A stretch of 9,885 nt of DNA from Caldilineae bacterium (GTDB lineage: Bacteria > Chloroflexota > Anaerolineae > J102), in contig RFJM01000323.1 in NCBI GenBank assembly GCA_003694905.1, positions 1 through 9,885 of the forward strand, written 5' to 3'. This document shows positions 5,712 through 9,885 of this stretch, piece by piece. The first letter of the stretch is position 1. Each line of letters begins with the position of its first letter. A model generated the notes under the pieces. It did no database searches. It was not told the DNA's origin and saw only the letters and a list, made by a program, of their open reading frames with translations. Made by a program: the position numbers and the translations under genes.

Positions 5712-7778
5712 ATGAGCGAGAGTTCGCACAGCCGCAATCGTTCTCGGTGGATCTGGTACAGCCTGTTGGCTGTTCTTATTGTGGCCGCGTTCCTGCGTTT
5801 CTGGCAAATTGCCGATATACCGCCTGGCCTGTTCGGTGACGAAGCCGCCGACGGACTCGACGCACTGGATGTGCTGGCCGGCCGAGGACAGGTCTTCTTC
5901 CCCGGGAATTTCGGCCGTGAGGGCCTGCATATGTGGATTGTGGCCCTGAGCATCGCGGTCGGCGGCGTCACCCCCCTGGCCGTACGTCTTCCTTCGGTCC
6001 TGGCCGGCATCGTTACCTGTCTGGCCACTCTCTGGCTTGGCTATGAGCTTTTCGCCCACGCCCGGCGGCGCAAGCGCGACATCTGGCCCGAGCATCTGGC
6101 CGAGACCCTCAGCCTGCTACTGCCCCTGGCAGGTGCCCTCTACGTCAGTACTTCATACTGGCATATCCACTTTTCTCGCTTCGGGATTCGCGGCGTCTTC
6201 ACCACCACCATGACGGCGCTTACCATGGCGGCCTTCTGGCGCGGTGTGAATCAGAAACGCTGGATCTGGTTCGGGGTGGCCGGTCTCTTCATGGGGCTGG
6301 GAACTCACTTCTATACGGCCAGTCGCTTTGTACCGGTGATGGTGGCCCTGTTTTCGGGGGGGTGGTTGTTGGCTTCGCTCTTGAACCTGCGCCTCGATGA
6401 ACGCGTCAACAGCGTCCTCCATTTCGTGACGGGCCATATCATTTTGTTCGCCATTGCCGGCCTGGTCTTTGCTCCCCTTGGCTACTACTTCCTCACCCAT
6501 CCCGGCAGCTTTACCCAGCGTGCCAGCCAGGTTAGCGCCTTTCAGGATGGTTCCCTGCTCTCGGCCCTGCCGACCGTCGCCCGCGCGGCCTGGGCCAATC
6601 TCCTGCAGTTTGTCTTGCCCGGTGCCGGTGATCAGGCACGATTCTACAATCTGCCCGGTCGCGCCGTATACGATCCCCTCAACGCCCTGCTGGCGCTACT
6701 CGGTCTGCTTGTCTGTCTGCGTCATTGGCGCAATCCCGTTTATGCCTTTCTCCTGCTCTGGCTGCTGGTTATGGCATCGCCCTCGTTTCTGGCCACCGAC
6801 CGCTATCCCACGTTGCCGCGCGTCCTGGGCGTAATCCCGGCCGTCTACTTCCTCCCGGCCATCGGACTGGCCCAGACGGTTGTCTGGCTCGACCGTCTAT
6901 CCTCCCATCTGGACGTCCGTCCCGATGTCTGGCCGGTGCTACTATTCCTTGTCCCCCTGGTGGTGCACACCGCCATCACCGTCCGCGACTACTTCTATGT
7001 CTGGGGACCCTCGCCCGCCACCGCCGACGCCTTCGAGGTAGACATGACCGACGCCTGGCAATGGTTGCGGACACATCCCGCGAGCGGCGAAGTCTATCTG
7101 TCCTCGGACCTCTACAAACATCCGACTTTCATGTTCCTCTACGAGCAGACGCCCACGAGCCGGTTTTTCGCGCATCACAATCCCTCTCTCCACTGGTTCG
7201 ATGCCCGCGGCGCCTGGCCTCTGTTGCAGGCAGGAGATGCAGCGATCATCTTGGTGGGCAACTCGGCCATGCCTCCTGCCTCTATCCAAGAGCTGCTTGA
7301 GCTTACCCTTGAGCCGGTGCAGAGCGGTGCCCTCTATCTGGCGGAGAGTGAGTTCCGCGCCGATGGTCGCGTTCGGGTGGAGTTTGGCCCGCAGCTCGGG
7401 CTGGTCGCACAGGGGGTCTTTCGGCCTGCGCATGAGCCCGATGCCACAGGCATTTTCCAGGTCTGGCGTACCGGCGGACCGGTATTGTCCGGCTGGGCGC
7501 GCCTGCAGATCCAGAGCGCGTTGCTGGATGCCGGTGGTCGTCAGCTCGTTCAAGCCAGCGGTCACATGGGCATCTTGCCGCGCGAATGGGATGCACAGGG
7601 GATGTTCGTAACGTGGCAGCTCATACCCTGGCAGGAGATGAGCGCCGTGCAAGGTACCGCCCTACGAGTGGTTCCCCAGAACCAACCCCCGTTGCATCCA
7701 TCCCCGGCCGATGCCGACGGTTGGCTCCGGTTCCCCTTGCTGACATGGGAAGACTGGTCAGCTTCAGCCCACCAGTAG
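5712..7778 (+). CDS. ArnT/PMT-like membrane glycosyltransferase (GT39-type)
   Basis: A 688-residue polytopic membrane protein of the GT-C fold. The first membrane helix (about 15-33) is followed by PPGLFGDEA. Asp43-Glu44 match the acidic catalytic pair that PMT, ArnT and similar enzymes carry in their first periplasmic loop. Further family-like stretches are FGREGLHMW near 75, HFSRFGIRG near 155 and ATDRYPTLPRVLGVIPA near 360-375. About ten hydrophobic segments span residues 15-440. The remaining roughly 250 residues are soluble, presumably extracytoplasmic, with beta-rich character. By family it moves a sugar from a polyprenyl-phosphate carrier to a lipid or protein at the outer face of the membrane; the acceptor cannot be read from sequence. 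It is divergent from the flippase-like gene, and its 3' end overlaps the kinase gene tail to tail by 15 bp. Confidence 0.88.
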   Translation: MSESSHSRNRSRWIWYSLLAVLIVAAFLRFWQIADIPPGLFGDEAADGLDALDVLAGRGQVFFPGNFGREGLHMWIVALSIAVGGVTPLAVRLPSVLAGIVTCLATLWLGYELFAHARRRKRDIWPEHLAETLSLLLPLAGALYVSTSYWHIHFSRFGIRGVFTTTMTALTMAAFWRGVNQKRWIWFGVAGLFMGLGTHFYTASRFVPVMVALFSGGWLLASLLNLRLDERVNSVLHFVTGHIILFAIAGLVFAPLGYYFLTHPGSFTQRASQVSAFQDGSLLSALPTVARAAWANLLQFVLPGAGDQARFYNLPGRAVYDPLNALLALLGLLVCLRHWRNPVYAFLLLWLLVMASPSFLATDRYPTLPRVLGVIPAVYFLPAIGLAQTVVWLDRLSSHLDVRPDVWPVLLFLVPLVVHTAITVRDYFYVWGPSPATADAFEVDMTDAWQWLRTHPASGEVYLSSDLYKHPTFMFLYEQTPTSRFFAHHNPSLHWFDARGAWPLLQAGDAAIILVGNSAMPPASIQELLELTLEPVQSGALYLAESEFRADGRVRVEFGPQLGLVAQGVFRPAHEPDATGIFQVWRTGGPVLSGWARLQIQSALLDAGGRQLVQASGHMGILPREWDAQGMFVTWQLIPWQEMSAVQGTALRVVPQNQPPLHPSPADADGWLRFPLLTWEDWSASAHQ

Positions 7779-8918
7779 GCTGAAATAGAAGGTAGCGCCC
7801 TCGCCGTACTCGCTCTCGACCCAGATGCGCCCTCCGTGCCCTTCCACGATGTGACGGGCGATGGCCAGTCCCAGACCGGTCCCGCTGCGGCTGCGCGTGC
7901 GGTCTCCCTTGTAGAAGCGTTCGAAGATGCGGTCGATGTCTTCAGGCGCAATGCCGGGGCCGTTATCCTGCACAAAAAGGCGCACTTCGTCTTTAACGTC
8001 GACCGCTCCCACCAATACTTTGCTCCCGGCAGGGCTGAACTTGATAGCATTGTGCAACAGGTTCTGGAGCACTCTCTGCACGTTCTCCACATCGGCCAGT
8101 GCCTGTCGTCGGGCGCGGATGTCCAGCTCGATGTCGATTTCCTTGTGCTCCGCCTGGGTCTGCATGCGTTGCACTACCGGCATGATCAAAGCTTCGACCG
8201 GGGTGCTCACGAGCCTCAATGGCATACGGCCCGATTCGATCAGACTCAGGTCCAACATCTCCTGAGCGAGATGTTGCAGGGTCTCGGTCTGATCGGCAAT
8301 TCCCGCCAGCAGCTTGCGGCGGCGCTTCTCACTCAGGTTCGCGGTCCCCTGCAGCGTCTCCACCATCACCTGGATGGCAGCGATGGGGGTACGGAGATCA
8401 TGAGAGATGTTGGCCACAAAGTCACGCCTCGCCCGTCCCAGGCGCTGTAGCTCGGTCACGTCTCGCAGACGCAGCGCTACCAGGGGCGGGTCCCCTGCCA
8501 GACGCCTGGCTACCGCATAGTACACGGCGCCGCCCTTGCTCATCTGTCGCTCGTGAGGCAGATCATCTTTCCAGGCTGCATCAACCAGCTCGATAAGCTC
8601 GTACAGGTCAGTGGCATTGGCCAGCGGTACACCGGCCTCCACCTCTGTCGTGCAAACCTCGCGAGCCGCCTGATTAGACCAGAGAATGGTACGTGCTTCG
8701 TCTACAAGGAAGAGGGGGTGAGATGTGATGATATCGAGTGCCTGCAGATACCGATCATAACGCCCGCACAGCACGCGGCTGATGCGAGCTTCCTCCTGCG
8801 TCTGACGGCACTTCTCCTCTACTTCTTTGCGGCTCCGTTCGGCAGATTGCCAGCGCCATACTGCCAGCGTCGCCGACGCAACGGCGAGCAGCAGGAACGC
8901 CCAACCCCAACCGGTCAT
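7764..8918 (-). CDS. Membrane-bound PAS sensor histidine kinase (PhoR-like)
   Basis: A 384-residue class I sensor kinase. One N-terminal membrane helix (about residues 4-21) leads to a charged coiled-coil-like linker (about 25-50) and a PAS-type domain (about 55-155). HisKA follows with the phospho-accepting His173 in FVANISHDLRTPI. The ATPase domain has the N box (NLLHNAIKFSP, Asn290), G1 (DNGPGI), an F box (IFERFYKGD) and G2 (GTGLGLAI near 346-353). No large periplasmic sensor loop exists, so the signal is probably cytoplasmic, within the membrane, or from a partner. It autophosphorylates and should pass phosphate to the regulator encoded just upstream. Its ATG overlaps the regulator's stop as ATGA, and a perfect AGGAGGT (8934-8928) sits nine bases before it inside the regulator gene. 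The domain order resembles PhoR, but no phosphate gene is in view, so that name is not assigned. Confidence 0.93.
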   Translation of the reverse strand: MTGWGWAFLLLAVASATLAVWRWQSAERSRKEVEEKCRQTQEEARISRVLCGRYDRYLQALDIITSHPLFLVDEARTILWSNQAAREVCTTEVEAGVPLANATDLYELIELVDAAWKDDLPHERQMSKGGAVYYAVARRLAGDPPLVALRLRDVTELQRLGRARRDFVANISHDLRTPIAAIQVMVETLQGTANLSEKRRRKLLAGIADQTETLQHLAQEMLDLSLIESGRMPLRLVSTPVEALIMPVVQRMQTQAEHKEIDIELDIRARRQALADVENVQRVLQNLLHNAIKFSPAGSKVLVGAVDVKDEVRLFVQDNGPGIAPEDIDRIFERFYKGDRTRSRSGTGLGLAIARHIVEGHGGRIWVESEYGEGATFYFSLLVG

Positions 8919-9664
8919 AGCTCCAACACCTCCTCATCCTCCATCCCTTCTTGTTCTTCGTCCTCTTCGACAGATCCCCCCTCGAAACGATAGCCCACGC
9001 CCCGCACGGTCTGGATCAGGCTGGGATGCGACGGATCGGCCTCGACCTTCTCCCGCAGCCAGCGGATGTGCACATCGACCGTGCGCGTGTCTCCCACATA
9101 GTCGTAGCCCCAGACGCGTGAAAGCAAGAGATCGCGGCTCAGCACGGCTCCTTCATGACGCATCAGTTCCGCCAGCAGACTGAATTCCTTTGGGCTGAGT
9201 TTGAGGGGTACACCATCCTTCTCGACCCGCCTGCTTACCAGATCCAGCCTGAGGCTACCCGACACCAACACCTCCTGCATCTTTGATATCCCTGCCCGCC
9301 GCAACTGCGAGCGTACCCGCGCCAGCAACTCGCCCAGACTGAACGGCTTGGTGATGTAATCGTCGGCACCACTTTCCAGTCCCACGATCTTATCCATTTC
9401 TCCTGTTCGGGCCGTGAGCACAATGATAGGCACGGTAGATTCGCGTCGGACGCTGCGGATGAGCGAGATGCCATCCATGCCGGGGAGCATGAGATCGACG
9501 ATCAGGAGATCGAAGTTTTGCGAGCGGGCCAGCTCCAGCCCCTTGAGTCCGTCCCCGGCGGTGGAGACCTTGTAGCCGCTTCTTTTCAGATTGAGTTTCA
9601 GCGTCTTGCGGAGATGGGGCTCATCCTCGATCAAGAGAATTCGCTGTTTCTCTTTCTTGGCCAT
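8915..9664 (-). CDS. OmpR/PhoB-family response regulator
   Basis: A 249-residue DNA-binding regulator. The receiver domain (about 8-120) has the acidic pair Glu13-Asp14, phospho-acceptor Asp57 in VDLMLPGMDG, Thr84 in VLTAR and Lys106 in TKPF. The winged-helix domain (about 130-227) contains LSPKEFSLLAELMRHEG, the recognition region RTVDVHIRWLREKVE and the closing GYRFEGG hairpin. The last 20 residues are an unusual acidic tail with 11 Asp or Glu, beyond the normal family end of about 230 residues. Its codons also carry the ribosome site of the kinase gene. The kinase follows with a four-base overlap, so the pair is one translationally coupled operon. The ATG at 9664 lies six bases after a TACAAT box, suggesting a leaderless message. 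Target genes are unknown. Confidence 0.95.
   Translation of the reverse strand: MAKKEKQRILLIEDEPHLRKTLKLNLKRSGYKVSTAGDGLKGLELARSQNFDLLIVDLMLPGMDGISLIRSVRRESTVPIIVLTARTGEMDKIVGLESGADDYITKPFSLGELLARVRSQLRRAGISKMQEVLVSGSLRLDLVSRRVEKDGVPLKLSPKEFSLLAELMRHEGAVLSRDLLLSRVWGYDYVGDTRTVDVHIRWLREKVEADPSHPSLIQTVRGVGYRFEGGSVEEDEEQEGMEDEEVLEL
8928..8934 (-). promoter_or_regulatory. Ribosome binding site of the kinase inside the regulator gene
   Basis: AGGAGGT on the minus strand, nine bases before the kinase ATG at 8918. It supports that start. It contrasts with the absence of any such site at the regulator's own start. Confidence 0.8.
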
Positions 9665-9676
9665 GACGACATTGTA
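9665..9676 (-). promoter_or_regulatory. TACAAT -10 element of the two-component operon
   Basis: On the minus strand TACAAT (9676-9671) is followed by six bases (GTCGTC) and the ATG at 9664. Transcription would therefore start on or next to the start codon. No Shine-Dalgarno sequence is possible in between. A -35 resembling TTACCC lies about 18 bases upstream and is weak. The bases from 9677 to 9742 show nothing else. Confidence 0.6.
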
Positions 9677-9742
9677 AACCTTGACGCCACAAAGGGGTAA
9701 ATCCGACTCGGTTCTAGAGTCTGTTGGTGGCAGTAGGAGGGG

Positions 9743-9885
9743 GTGTGTTTCATTTGGGGGCAGCTCGCGGGCAGCGCCCCCCGGAAAAAGAGGCGGCCTG
9801 ACCCGACCAGACGACTAACGAGCGTTTGAGCTTGCCAAGCCGTGCTGCGTGGACCGGCATCCGGACAGGCTGGAAAGGCTGTCCC
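9743..9885 (-). repeat. Dispersed palindromic repeat, copy C (cut by window end)
   Basis: It matches the reverse complement of the 3' two-thirds of copy A and aligns with copy B in the same strand sense. It begins at GTGTGTTTCATTTGGGGG and reaches the core hairpin at 9863-9884, where the window ends. It is more diverged than A and B are from each other, and its core stem has one mismatch (AGGCTGTCC instead of AGCCTGTCC). It lies about 67 bases upstream of the TACAAT box of the response regulator. Confidence 0.85.

Noticed and set aside
6942..7652. 236-residue minus-strand open frame opposite the glycosyltransferase
   Set aside because: Composition and position fit an antisense shadow. No domain or ribosome site was seen.
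1..9885. Composite transposon bounded by the inverted copies A and C
   Set aside because: The copies are in opposite orientation at the two window ends, but no transposase or target duplication is visible, and copy B lies in the middle. The enclosed genes look like ordinary chromosomal genes.

Overview
The window is GC-rich bacterial chromosome with six protein genes, one structured RNA gene and three copies of a dispersed intergenic repeat. No plasmid, phage, transposase or CRISPR feature was seen. A large SRP RNA with an Alu domain excludes the short-RNA Proteobacteria. That RNA, the fused E1 dehydrogenase, the ArnT/PMT-like glycosyltransferase and TACAAT promoters abutting ATG starts suggest Chloroflexota (Anaerolineae-like). 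This assignment is inference and was not checked by search.

Layout. 1-525: repeat copy A, then a clear sigma-70-type promoter and a perfect operator-like palindrome leading into the first gene. 526-2988 (+): a fused alpha-beta E1 component of a 2-oxoacid (or acetoin) dehydrogenase. 2989-3021: a perfect hairpin between two convergent genes. 3045-3716 (-): a CBS-CBS-ACT regulatory protein resembling AcuB. 4010-4356 (-): a complete SRP RNA unit, with consensus promoter, 265-nt RNA whose ends pair, and intrinsic terminator. 4374-4620: repeat copy B. 4672-5649 (-): a YbhN/LPG-synthase-TM flippase-like membrane protein. 5712-7778 (+): an ArnT/PMT-like (GT39-type) membrane glycosyltransferase. 7764-9664 (-): a response regulator and histidine kinase operon, translationally coupled by an ATGA overlap. 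9743-9885: repeat copy C, cut by the window end.

How the genes may work together. The flippase-like protein and the lipid-linked-sugar glycosyltransferase are divergent and 62 bp apart, which suggests a cell-envelope glycosylation pair. The kinase and regulator form a self-contained two-component system with no visible target gene other than possibly themselves. The E1 enzyme has no E2 or E3 partner here. Its convergent neighbour is AcuB-like, which weakly hints at acetoin or branched-chain 2-oxoacid metabolism.

The most unusual feature is the repeat. It is about 200-245 bp, roughly 90% identical between copies A and B, and is itself a long imperfect palindrome centred on a 9-bp stem with a four-base loop. 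All three copies lie upstream of a transcription unit with the same end facing the gene.
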